From: Pseudomonadota bacterium
GTDB taxonomy: Bacteria > Pseudomonadota > Alphaproteobacteria > Rhizobiales > Afifellaceae
DNA: 5,185 bases
Direction: 5' to 3'
NCBI GenBank assembly: GCA_023417735.1
Contig: JAEZEK010000348.1
Coordinates: forward strand, 1-5,185
The position numbers and the translations under genes are program-made. Shown piece by piece: positions 1 through 5,185 of the stretch. Numbering within the stretch: position 1 is the stretch's first letter; every line of letters begins with the position of its first letter. The notes beneath the pieces are model-generated. The model saw only the letters and a list, made by a program, of their open reading frames with translations. It searched no databases and was not told the DNA's origin.

Positions 1-392
1 GACCGGATCCGGTCCGGCAGGGTGTGCCGGCTCGTCCCTTTCGGCAGCGCGAGCTCGATGTTCTCGCCGACGGTGAGCGCGTCGAACAAGGAGAAGTGCT
101 GGAACACCATGCCGATGCCGAGCGCGCGCGCTGCGGCCGGGCTGGCGATGGTGACCGGCTCGCCCCGCCAGCGGATCTCGCCGGCATCGGGCGAGAGCGC
201 GCCATAGAGCATCTTGACGAGGGTCGACTTGCCCGCCCCGTTCTCGCCGAGAAGGGCATGGATCTCCCCGGCGGCGATCCCGAAGCCGATCTGGTCGCAC
301 GCGGTCAGGGCACCGAAGCGCTTCGTCAGGCCGACGGTCTGCAGCAATAGCGGCCCGTCACGTCCGACCGGCACGGCCTCAGCTTCGTCCAT
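1..392 (-). CDS. ABC transporter ATP-binding protein, nucleoside/simple-sugar (BMP-associated) type, N-terminal part
   Basis: This is the N-terminal 130 residues of an ABC transporter ATPase; the rest lies beyond the left edge. Visible landmarks are the Walker A loop GENGAGKST at residues 49-57, followed by LVKMLYG, and a Q-loop stretch MVFQHFSLFDALTVGENI at about 95-112 with Gln98. The phrase HALLGENGAGKST together with VFQHFSLF and TVGENI is characteristic of the double-cassette ATPases of BMP-type nucleoside and simple-sugar importers (YufO/NupO-like, COG3845). By that family, a full protein would be about 500 residues with two nucleotide-binding domains, energising uptake through two inner-membrane permeases and a BMP lipoprotein or periplasmic binding protein. 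The ATG at 392 is preceded by a G-rich ribosome binding site (GGGGGA, 4-nt spacing), and an in-frame stop at 417-419 limits extension. The signature motif, Walker B and second cassette are not in view, so the substrate is inferred. Confidence 0.9.
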   Translation of the reverse strand, partial: MDEAEAVPVGRDGPLLLQTVGLTKRFGALTACDQIGFGIAAGEIHALLGENGAGKSTLVKMLYGALSPDAGEIRWRGEPVTIASPAAARALGIGMVFQHFSLFDALTVGENIELALPKGTSRHTLPDRIR

Positions 393-403
393 CCAATCCC
401 CCA

Positions 404-431
404 GGCGACCGGCACGTTAGGGTCGGTCGCC
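404..431 (-). promoter_or_regulatory. 8-bp perfect inverted repeat next to the ABC ATPase ribosome binding site
   Basis: GGCGACCG at 404-411 is mirrored exactly by CGGTCGCC at 424-431, with a 12-nt spacer. On the minus strand the stem ends one base before the G-run that serves as Shine-Dalgarno for the ATPase start at 392. It could fold as an intercistronic RNA hairpin or be a dyad operator. It is not a canonical intrinsic terminator, because no T-run follows on the minus strand. The remainder of the 85-bp gap (393-477) shows no convincing promoter. The function is unproven. Confidence 0.3.
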
Positions 432-477
432 GCCCGGCGCCAGCCCAAATCGAAAGCACGGGCAGCCGCTTCCCTGC

Positions 478-1458
478 TCAGGGCACGAGAACGGAAGCAC
501 CGGTCGTCGCACGGCTTTCGAGCGCCCGGTGCGCCTCCGCGGCATCGGCCAGACTGAACTCCTGGTTCACCGGAATCTCGACCACGCCGCGGCGGACGAG
601 ATCGAACAGCTCGTCCGCCATCTCCTGCATGACGGCGCGGCTGGCGATGTGCGTGAAGATCGTCGGCCGGGTGGCGTAAAGCGACCCCTTCTTCGCGAGG
701 ATGTTCATGTCGAAGCCGTCGATCACGCCGGAAGACTGCCCGAACAGCACCCACATGCCGAAGGGCTTCAGGCAGTCGAGCGAGCCCGGGAAGGTGTCCT
801 TGCCGACCGAATCGTAGACGACGTCGCACTTCTCGCCCCCAGTGATCTCGAGCACCCGGTCGACGAAGCTCTCGGCACGGTAGTCGATGACGTGGTCGCA
901 GCCGTTCTCGCGCGCCAGCCGCGCCTTGTCCGGCGAGCCGACGGTGCCGATGACGGTCGCCCCGAGCGCCTTGGCCCAGCGGCACGCGATCAGCCCGACG
1001 CCGCCGGCGGCGGCGTGGAACAGGACGGTGTGGCCCGGCTCGACCCGGAAGGTCCTCCGCAGCAGGTACTGCGCCGTCAGCCCCTTCAGCATCATGGCCG
1101 CGCCGGTGCGGAACTCCACCTCGTCCGGCAGCCTGACGAGGCTCGCCGCCGGGATCAGCCGCTCGCTCGCATAGGCGCCGAGCGGCCCGGTATAGGCGAC
1201 GCGGTCGCCGGTCCGGATTTCCGACACGTCCGGGCCAACCGCGAGAACCACCCCCGCCCCCTCGTTGCCGGGCGTGAACGGATAGCCGCTAGGCGGCTGG
1301 TAGATGCCGGTGCGGAAATAGCAGTCGATGAAGTTGAGCCCGATCGCCTCGTGCCGGATCCTGACCTCGCCCGGGCCCGGATCGCCGACCTCGCCGATCT
1401 CCTCGTAGTTCAGCACGTCCGGCCCGCCGGTCTGCCGAATCAGGATCGCCTTCGCCAT
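478..1458 (-). CDS. qorA: NADPH:quinone oxidoreductase, zinc-free medium-chain dehydrogenase/reductase (QorA type)
   Basis: The 326-residue protein is co-linear with Escherichia coli QorA (327 residues). Family members carry out NADPH-dependent reduction of quinones, and of some alpha,beta-unsaturated carbonyls, in the cytosol. The N-terminal GroES-like domain (about 1-125) contains AIGLNFIDCYFRTGIYQPP at 38-56, a family signature. The Rossmann domain carries FHAAAGGVGLIACRWAKALG at about 147-166, with the AAGGVG nucleotide-binding turn. YDSVGKDTFPGSLDCL (215-230) and the C-terminal ESRATTGASVLVP are also typical. The cysteine-rich structural zinc loop of alcohol dehydrogenases is absent, as expected for quinone reductases. 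The ATG at 1458 has a strong GGAGG ribosome binding site (1463-1467). The gene is 67 bp downstream of pcs and 85 bp upstream of the ABC ATPase, in the same orientation. Family assignment is very secure; the physiological electron acceptor is not known from sequence. Confidence 0.95.
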   Translation of the reverse strand: MAKAILIRQTGGPDVLNYEEIGEVGDPGPGEVRIRHEAIGLNFIDCYFRTGIYQPPSGYPFTPGNEGAGVVLAVGPDVSEIRTGDRVAYTGPLGAYASERLIPAASLVRLPDEVEFRTGAAMMLKGLTAQYLLRRTFRVEPGHTVLFHAAAGGVGLIACRWAKALGATVIGTVGSPDKARLARENGCDHVIDYRAESFVDRVLEITGGEKCDVVYDSVGKDTFPGSLDCLKPFGMWVLFGQSSGVIDGFDMNILAKKGSLYATRPTIFTHIASRAVMQEMADELFDLVRRGVVEIPVNQEFSLADAAEAHRALESRATTGASVLVP

Positions 1459-1465
1459 CTTTCCT

Positions 1466-1496
1466 CCCCGTGCGTGGTCCCCGCCCCCCGCGCCCC
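1466..1496 (-). promoter_or_regulatory. G-rich tract with quadruplex potential in the qor leader
   Basis: Read on the minus (sense) strand, 1496 to 1466 contains four G-runs: GGGG, CGC, GGGGGG, C, GGGG, a 9-nt loop, then GGGG. The last run is part of the qor Shine-Dalgarno region, directly followed by AGGAAAG and the ATG at 1458. Loops of 3, 1 and 9 nt satisfy a relaxed quadruplex rule, though not the strict 1-7 nt rule because of the 9-nt loop. If transcribed, an RNA quadruplex could occlude or expose the ribosome binding site. GC-rich genomes produce such tracts by chance, so function is inference only. Confidence 0.25.
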
Positions 1497-1525
1497 GTTT
1501 CGCGCCGGGACGACGGCGCCTTGGC

Positions 1526-2230
1526 TCATGTCTCTCGCGAATCCGTCCGCCGCAGCAACTGCTGAACCCCCGAAACCGAGAGCAGATAAAGGCTCGTCAC
1601 CGCCAGGAGCGCCTTCATGCCGGCCTCGAGCGGCGGGTCCGTCAGCAGGAACCAGGCCGAGGCGATCAGCCAGCCCGCCAGCACGGCGAGCGTGAGCGGC
1701 CGCCACCGGACGACCCGGACCGGATGCACGAAGTTGACCGGCAGGAAGGTCAGCGCGGCGAGCGCAAGGATGACCAGCACCACGACCGCCGCCGGCGGTT
1801 GCAGCGCGAAGAGGACGAAGGCCGCCATGTTCCACACGGCCGGAAAGCCCCGGAACGAATTGTCGGGCTGCTTCATGCGCGTGTCGGCGAAATAGAGCGC
1901 GCCGGTGACGGCGACGATGACGCCGAGGACCGCTCCGAGCAGCGTCGAGAGGTTGAGCCCGAGCGCGATGACCAGAGCGGGCACGAAGACGTAGGTCGTG
2001 TAGTCGATGACGAAGTCGAGCGCGGCGCCGTCCCATTTCGGCAGCCGCTCGCGCACGCGGAAGCGCCGTGCGATCGGCCCGTCGACGCCGTCCACGATCA
2101 GCGCGATGCCGAGCCAGACGAAGGTCGCGCGCCAGTTGCCCTGCACGGCGGCGAGGACCGAGAGGAGCGCGAGCGCGGCACCGGTCGCCGTGAAGAGATG
2201 AATGGCGAATAGACGTCTCGGCCCTACCAC
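1526..2230 (-). CDS. pcs: Phosphatidylcholine synthase (CDP-diacylglycerol:choline O-phosphatidyltransferase)
   Basis: This 234-residue inner-membrane enzyme condenses CDP-diacylglycerol with choline, giving phosphatidylcholine and CMP. Residues 50-76 carry the Pcs form of the CDP-alcohol phosphotransferase motif, DGx2ARx12Gx3Dx3D: Asp50-Gly51, Ala54-Arg55, Gly68, Asp72 and Asp76. The spacing of 12 rather than 8 residues after AR is the variant reported for Pcs. Other Pcs-like blocks are FRGFPAVWNMAAFVLF (127-142) and LTFLPVNFVHPVRV (about 160-173). Several hydrophobic membrane spans are evident, at about 12-29, 35-49, 80-115, 131-167 and 178-195. The start is GTG at 2230, with GGTGGAG five bases upstream; an in-frame stop at 2246-2248 excludes a longer protein. 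The N-terminus is about 10 residues shorter than my recollection of the Sinorhizobium enzyme, with the catalytic core intact. Activity requires exogenous choline. The gene diverges from the UbiH-like hydroxylase and may be co-transcribed with qor downstream. Confidence 0.93.
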   Translation of the reverse strand: MVGPRRLFAIHLFTATGAALALLSVLAAVQGNWRATFVWLGIALIVDGVDGPIARRFRVRERLPKWDGAALDFVIDYTTYVFVPALVIALGLNLSTLLGAVLGVIVAVTGALYFADTRMKQPDNSFRGFPAVWNMAAFVLFALQPPAAVVVLVILALAALTFLPVNFVHPVRVVRWRPLTLAVLAGWLIASAWFLLTDPPLEAGMKALLAVTSLYLLSVSGVQQLLRRTDSRET

Positions 2231-2493
2231 CGCAGCTCCACCGTCTCAGCCCGCATGCGCCGGCCGTCCGAAGCGGCACGCCACCACGACGGCGCCGGCC
2301 GCATCGCGGGCCGAGCGCCGGTTCTGGCCGGGTGGAAGCGCCACAGGTCTCTCCTGTCTCGCCCCTCTCATGCCCCGCCGCTCGCGGCCTGCGCAAGTGC
2401 CCTCGCACGGAGGCGACGGCACGGCCCGGCGGCGAACCGACGGGCGGCGGACGGCAGATTGCCAGCCGGGCGGATTTGCGCCATCTAGCATGC
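2231..2493. other. Divergent intergenic region between pcs and the UbiH-like gene
   Basis: This 263-bp stretch separates the pcs start (minus strand) from the hydroxylase start (plus strand) and should contain promoters for both. I find no convincing -35/-10 pair. The best plus-side candidate is TTGCCA at 2459, whose only plausible -10 (TAGCAT at 2486) lies 21 nt away, which is too far. An 8-bp palindrome CGCATGCG occurs at 2252-2259. The hydroxylase frame stays open back to an ATG at 2332. However, third positions of codons in 2332-2493 are visibly less GC-rich (about 28% A/T versus about 13% just inside the gene), and that segment resembles no UbiH N-terminus, so I treat it as non-coding. 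Confidence 0.6.
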
Positions 2494-3675
2494 ATGAACA
2501 CTGGCGACGGAACCCGGTTCGACGTGGCCGTGATCGGCGGCGGGGCAACCGGATATGCCGCCGCCATCGCGGCCGCCGCCGCAGGGCTCAGGACCGTCCT
2601 CTTCGCGCCGCCCGCCGCCTTCCCGCCCGGACGCACGGCGGCCCTGCTGCAGGGCTCCGCCGACTTCCTCGCCGCCATCGGCGTGTGGGACCGCGTCGCC
2701 GACCGCGGCGCCCCGATCACGGCGATCCGGCTCGTCGACGCGACGCGGCGGCTGATCCGCGCGCCGGAAGTGACCTTCTACGCCTCCGAGGTCGGGCTGC
2801 CGGCCTTCGGGCACAACATCGCCAACGGCGAACTCGTGGCCGGCATGGCAGCCGTCGCCGAACGATCGGACAGGCTCGAGATCCGCGCCGAAACGGTGGC
2901 CGCGATCCGGCCGGCAGAGCGGGACGTCGGTATCAGCACCGAGGCCGGCGCGGTGTCGGCGAAGCGCGTCGTGGGGGCCGACGGCGCGCGTTCGCTCGCC
3001 CGCCGCGCGGCCGGGATCGGCACCCGGACCTGGTCCTATCCGCAGGCGGCCGTGGTGGCGACGCTTGCGACCGAGCTCCCGCACGGCGGGACCTCGACCG
3101 AGTTCCACACCGAGCACGGTCCCTTCACGCTGGTGCCGATGCCAAGACGGCGCGTCAGCCTTGTCTGGGTGGATCGCCCGGAGCGGGCGGCGATGGCCGC
3201 CCGCCTGGAGGCGGCGGCGTTCGCGGAGGAGGTTGAGAAACGGTCGGCCTCGATCTGCGGCGCGCTGAGGCTCGACAGCGAGCCCGCCGTCGTGCCGCTG
3301 CGCGGCGCGCTCGCCGACCGGCTCGCGCAGCATCGGGTGATGCTCGTCGGCGAGGCCGCGCACGTCTTCCCGCCGATCGGGGCGCAGGGGCTCAATCTCG
3401 GGTTCCGCGACGCCGACGCGCTCCGCCGGATCCTCCTCGCGCACCGGGGAGACCCGGGGGAGCCCTCGGCGCTCGCCGCGTTCGACCGCGCCCGACGGCT
3501 CGACGTCGCCAGCCGGACGTTGATGGTAGACATCCTCAACCGGTCGCTCCTGACCGATTTCCTGCCGGTCCAGGCGCTCCGCAGCCTCGGCATGGCGGCT
3601 GCTTCGGGCATCCCGTTCGCGCGCCAGTTCCTCATGCGGCAGGGCCTCGCCGCGCGCCTTCCGGCCGCCGGCTGA
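2494..3675 (+). CDS. UbiH/UbiF-family FAD-dependent hydroxylase (probable ubiquinone biosynthesis monooxygenase)
   Basis: The 393-residue flavoprotein monooxygenase fits the UbiH/UbiF/COQ6 family (typically 390-420 residues). These enzymes use FAD, NAD(P)H and O2 to hydroxylate the aromatic ring of ubiquinone precursors at the inner face of the membrane. The Rossmann FAD-binding motif GGGATG lies at 15-20 after FDVAVI. The DG motif appears as VVGADGARSLARRAAGI at 159-175, and the ribityl-binding motif as LVGEAAHVFPPIGAQGLNLG at 284-303, followed by FRDADAL. Glu replaces Asp in GD, a form I recall as common in alphaproteobacterial members. The ATG at 2494 puts the Rossmann strand at residue 9, as expected. 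The ribosome binding site is weak, so the start is the least certain part. Ring position (C1, C5 or C6; UbiH, UbiL or UbiF role) cannot be decided from motifs. It is the only plus-strand gene and ends 6 bp from the convergent CaiB gene. Confidence 0.88.
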   Translation: MNTGDGTRFDVAVIGGGATGYAAAIAAAAAGLRTVLFAPPAAFPPGRTAALLQGSADFLAAIGVWDRVADRGAPITAIRLVDATRRLIRAPEVTFYASEVGLPAFGHNIANGELVAGMAAVAERSDRLEIRAETVAAIRPAERDVGISTEAGAVSAKRVVGADGARSLARRAAGIGTRTWSYPQAAVVATLATELPHGGTSTEFHTEHGPFTLVPMPRRRVSLVWVDRPERAAMAARLEAAAFAEEVEKRSASICGALRLDSEPAVVPLRGALADRLAQHRVMLVGEAAHVFPPIGAQGLNLGFRDADALRRILLAHRGDPGEPSALAAFDRARRLDVASRTLMVDILNRSLLTDFLPVQALRSLGMAAASGIPFARQFLMRQGLAARLPAAG

Positions 3676-3681
3676 CCGCTC

Positions 3682-4761
3682 TCAGGCGGTGCCGCCTCCC
3701 CGCTTCCCGGCGCGGAACGCGGGTGCGATCGGCAGAACGGCCTCCGGCACGGCCGGGCTGCCGTCCGGGGGACGCCCCTCGACGAGGCCGCGCTCGATGA
3801 AGTGCGGGTCGCCGAGCGCCGCTTCCAGCGGCTCCAGGACGGTGGCGCAGCAATTCGCGGCGGCGAGGATTGGCCGCCACTCGTCCGCGCTCCGGCTTCG
3901 GACCGCCTCGGCGACCGCACTCCGGACGGCAGCCGGTTCCTGCCCGTCGTTGCGCCGGTCGGGCGGCACCCCGACCGCGTCGCAGAAGGCCATCCAGAAC
4001 GGCTCTTCGAGCGCCCCGACGCAGATCGGCGTGCCGCAGCGGGCGGGATAGAGCCCGTAGCGCGGCGACCCGCCGGTCAGCAGCCCGGCGCCGTTGGCCG
4101 GCGCCTCCCCCGTGAGGCCCGCAAAGACGTGCGCCATCACGGCGAACGTGAACATCGCGTCGGACATCGCGATGTCGAGGTGGAGCCCCGTCCCGGTCCG
4201 CTGGCGGGCGAGCAGCGCGAGCAGGATGTTGATCACCGCGGGAAAGGTGCCGCCGCCGATGTCCGCGATCTGGGTCGGCGGCAGGACGGGCTGGTCCGCC
4301 GTGCCCCAGGACTGCGCGAGGAGGCCGGTGTTCCCGATGTAGTTGACGTCGTGACCGGCCTCGCCGGCGCGCGGCCCGGTCTGGCCGTAGCCGGTGATCG
4401 AGCAATAGACGATGCGCGGGTTCATGCGCCCGACGGCGTCGTAGCCGAGGCCGAGCCGCGCCATGACGCCCGGGCGGAACTGCTCGACGAGAACGTCCGC
4501 CTCGCAGGCGAGCGCGAGCGCCCGCTCCCGGCCTGCCTCCGACTTGAGGTCGAGGAAGACCGTCTCCTTGCCACGGTTGAGCATGGCGTGGATCGCCGAC
4601 CGACCGTCGAGGAAGGGCGGGAAGCGCCGCATGTCCTCGCCGCCTGGCCGCTCGACCTTCACCACCCGGGCGCCCGCCTCGGCGAGCATCAGCGTGGCGA
4701 GCGGGCCCGGCAGGAGCGTCGAGAAATCGAGGATCGTGAGGCCGGAGAGCGGCTGTGCCAT
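3682..4761 (-). CDS. CaiB/BaiF family protein: class III CoA-transferase or alpha-methylacyl-CoA racemase-like
   Basis: The 359-residue protein belongs to the class III CoA-transferase superfamily, which moves CoA between carboxylic acids or, in the racemase branch, epimerises 2-methylacyl-CoA. The N-terminus LDFSTLLPGPLATLMLAEAGA (about 11-31), followed by VVKVERPGGED, is a family hallmark, as are VLVEQFRPGVMARLGLGYD (90-108) and ITGYGQTGP (122-130). The catalytic Asp is Asp167 in IADIGGG. His137 in GHDVNY and Glu252 in VGALEEPFW match the positions of the His126 and Glu241 residues of mycobacterial alpha-methylacyl-CoA racemase. The length is also closer to racemases (about 360-380) than to formyl-CoA transferase (about 428). 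Transferases can share the GHD motif, so the reaction stays open. The ATG at 4761 has no clear ribosome binding site and lies 8 bp after the AEC permease stop, suggesting an operon with translational coupling. Confidence 0.9.
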   Translation of the reverse strand: MAQPLSGLTILDFSTLLPGPLATLMLAEAGARVVKVERPGGEDMRRFPPFLDGRSAIHAMLNRGKETVFLDLKSEAGRERALALACEADVLVEQFRPGVMARLGLGYDAVGRMNPRIVYCSITGYGQTGPRAGEAGHDVNYIGNTGLLAQSWGTADQPVLPPTQIADIGGGTFPAVINILLALLARQRTGTGLHLDIAMSDAMFTFAVMAHVFAGLTGEAPANGAGLLTGGSPRYGLYPARCGTPICVGALEEPFWMAFCDAVGVPPDRRNDGQEPAAVRSAVAEAVRSRSADEWRPILAAANCCATVLEPLEAALGDPHFIERGLVEGRPPDGSPAVPEAVLPIAPAFRAGKRGGGTA

Positions 4762-4769
4762 GCCGCACG

Positions 4770-5185
4770 CTAGCGGGCGAAGAGACCGAACGGCAACAGA
4801 TCGTGCGTGATCAGGTAGAGCACGCCGGTCACGGTGAACACGGAGGCGGCCGTGCCGATCATGATGGCGGAGGAACTGCGGAACACGTAGGTGTCGTACT
4901 GGACGGCGATCACGTAGATGGTCGCCGCCGGCGGCAGCGACGCCATCAGCACGGCCGTCTCGACCCAGATCCGCTCGAAGCCGCCGATCCAGCCGAGCAG
5001 GACGAACACGAGCACCGGGTGCACGAGCAGCTTCACCGCGACCAGCGCCGGCAGCTCAGCGCCCATCCGCTTGAGCGGCCTCAGCGCGACCGTCACCCCG
5101 AGCGCGAAGAGCGCGCAGGGCGCCGCGGCATTCGACAGGAACTCGAGCAGCCGCTCGATTGGCGCCGGCAGGTTCGCTTCGAGCG
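4770..5185 (-). CDS. AEC family (auxin efflux carrier) permease, C-terminal part
   Basis: The C-terminal 137 residues of an inner-membrane permease are visible; the start lies beyond the right edge. Four hydrophobic spans fall at about fragment residues 17-34, 46-64, 73-94 and 104-125. Family-like phrases are SNAAAPCALFALGVTVAL (17-34), VKLLVHPVLVFVLL (50-63) and the block MASLPPAATIYVIAVQYDTY (80-99), followed by SSAIMIGTAASVFTVTG. Bacterial AEC proteins of about 300-320 residues include carriers for malonate, malate and other carboxylates, despite the plant-derived name. A GTG at 5096 is internal, not the start: the frame continues upstream with conserved sequence. The TAG stop at 4770-4772 is 8 bp before the CaiB start, so the two genes are probably co-transcribed, permease first. 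The substrate is unknown; a carboxylic acid is an inference from family and neighbour. Confidence 0.88.
   Translation of the reverse strand, partial: LEANLPAPIERLLEFLSNAAAPCALFALGVTVALRPLKRMGAELPALVAVKLLVHPVLVFVLLGWIGGFERIWVETAVLMASLPPAATIYVIAVQYDTYVFRSSSAIMIGTAASVFTVTGVLYLITHDLLPFGLFAR

Noticed and set aside
1..14. Perfect 14-bp palindrome GACCGGATCCGGTC at the window edge
   Set aside because: It lies inside the ABC ATPase coding frame (Asp-Arg-Ile-Arg), and a palindrome of this length is not unlikely by chance in 5 kb of GC-rich DNA.
1371..1380. 10-bp palindrome CCGGGCCCGG
   Set aside because: It is within the qor coding sequence, where Pro/Gly codons explain it.
1502..1519. 6-bp inverted repeat GCGCCG/CGGCGC with a 6-nt loop after pcs, considered as a terminator
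   Set aside because: There is no T-run on the minus-strand downstream side, and short GC-only dyads are expected often at this base composition.
529..1695. Long open frame on the plus strand opposite qor and pcs
   Set aside because: It is rich in Arg, Ala, Gly and Asp, has no recognisable domain, and lies antisense to two strongly recognised genes. This is a typical shadow in GC-rich DNA.
2459..2491. Possible promoter TTGCCA ... TAGCAT before the UbiH-like gene
   Set aside because: The 21-bp spacing is too long for a standard housekeeping promoter, and the -10 match is partial and nearly overlaps the start codon.
1440..2720. Long minus-strand frame overlapping pcs in another phase
   Set aside because: It spans the divergent promoter region and is Arg/Ala-rich without motifs, while the overlapping frame encodes an evident phosphatidylcholine synthase.
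2485..3444. Long open frame on the minus strand opposite the UbiH-like gene
   Set aside because: Arg/Gly/Asp-rich shadow frame without domain motifs; the plus-strand frame carries all three FAD motifs.
3802..4773. Long open frame on the plus strand opposite the CaiB gene
   Set aside because: It has low-complexity charged composition, no family motif, and complete overlap with a well-supported gene on the other strand.
4770..5096. Short 108-residue membrane protein starting at GTG 5096
   Set aside because: The frame continues to the window edge with AEC-family sequence upstream, so this GTG is internal to a larger permease gene.

Overview
This window comes from a GC-rich bacterial chromosome, roughly 70% G+C by eye. 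It is most likely from an alphaproteobacterium of the Hyphomicrobiales/Rhizobiales type. The strongest indications are a phosphatidylcholine synthase with the complete Pcs-type CDP-alcohol phosphotransferase signature and a UbiH/UbiF-family hydroxylase whose FAD motifs read as in rhizobial relatives. The genus cannot be fixed from the sequence alone. I see no mobile element, CRISPR array, tRNA or rRNA gene, and the region looks like ordinary chromosomal metabolism.

Layout, left to right: (1) 1-392, minus strand, the N-terminal 130 residues of an ABC transporter ATPase of the nucleoside/simple-sugar (BMP-associated) type, cut by the window edge. (2) 393-477, a gap holding an 8-bp inverted repeat directly before the ATPase ribosome binding site. 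(3) 478-1458, minus strand, a full-length zinc-free NADPH:quinone reductase (QorA type). (4) 1459-1525, a leader whose sense strand carries four G-runs running into the qor Shine-Dalgarno. (5) 1526-2230, minus strand, phosphatidylcholine synthase (Pcs), with a GTG start. (6) 2231-2493, a 263-bp divergent intergenic region. (7) 2494-3675, plus strand, a UbiH/UbiF-family FAD hydroxylase, the only plus-strand gene. (8) 3682-4761, minus strand, a CaiB/BaiF (class III CoA-transferase or alpha-methylacyl-CoA racemase) protein, converging on the hydroxylase with 6 bp between stop codons. (9) 4770-5185, minus strand, the C-terminal 137 residues of an AEC (auxin efflux carrier) family permease, 8 bp upstream of the CaiB gene.

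Functional reading: Pcs makes phosphatidylcholine from CDP-diacylglycerol and free choline. The hydroxylase most likely acts on the ubiquinone ring. QorA reduces quinones. These three are loosely linked by membrane and quinone themes, but no shared pathway is demonstrated. The AEC permease and CaiB gene look like one transcription unit and may couple uptake of a carboxylic acid to CoA-thioester metabolism. Pcs, qor and the ABC ATPase run in the same direction with 67- and 85-bp gaps, so read-through is possible but co-regulation is not shown.

I looked for an undescribed system and did not find one. The most notable non-coding signals are the G-rich tract before qor and the inverted repeat before the ABC gene; both are modest and untested.
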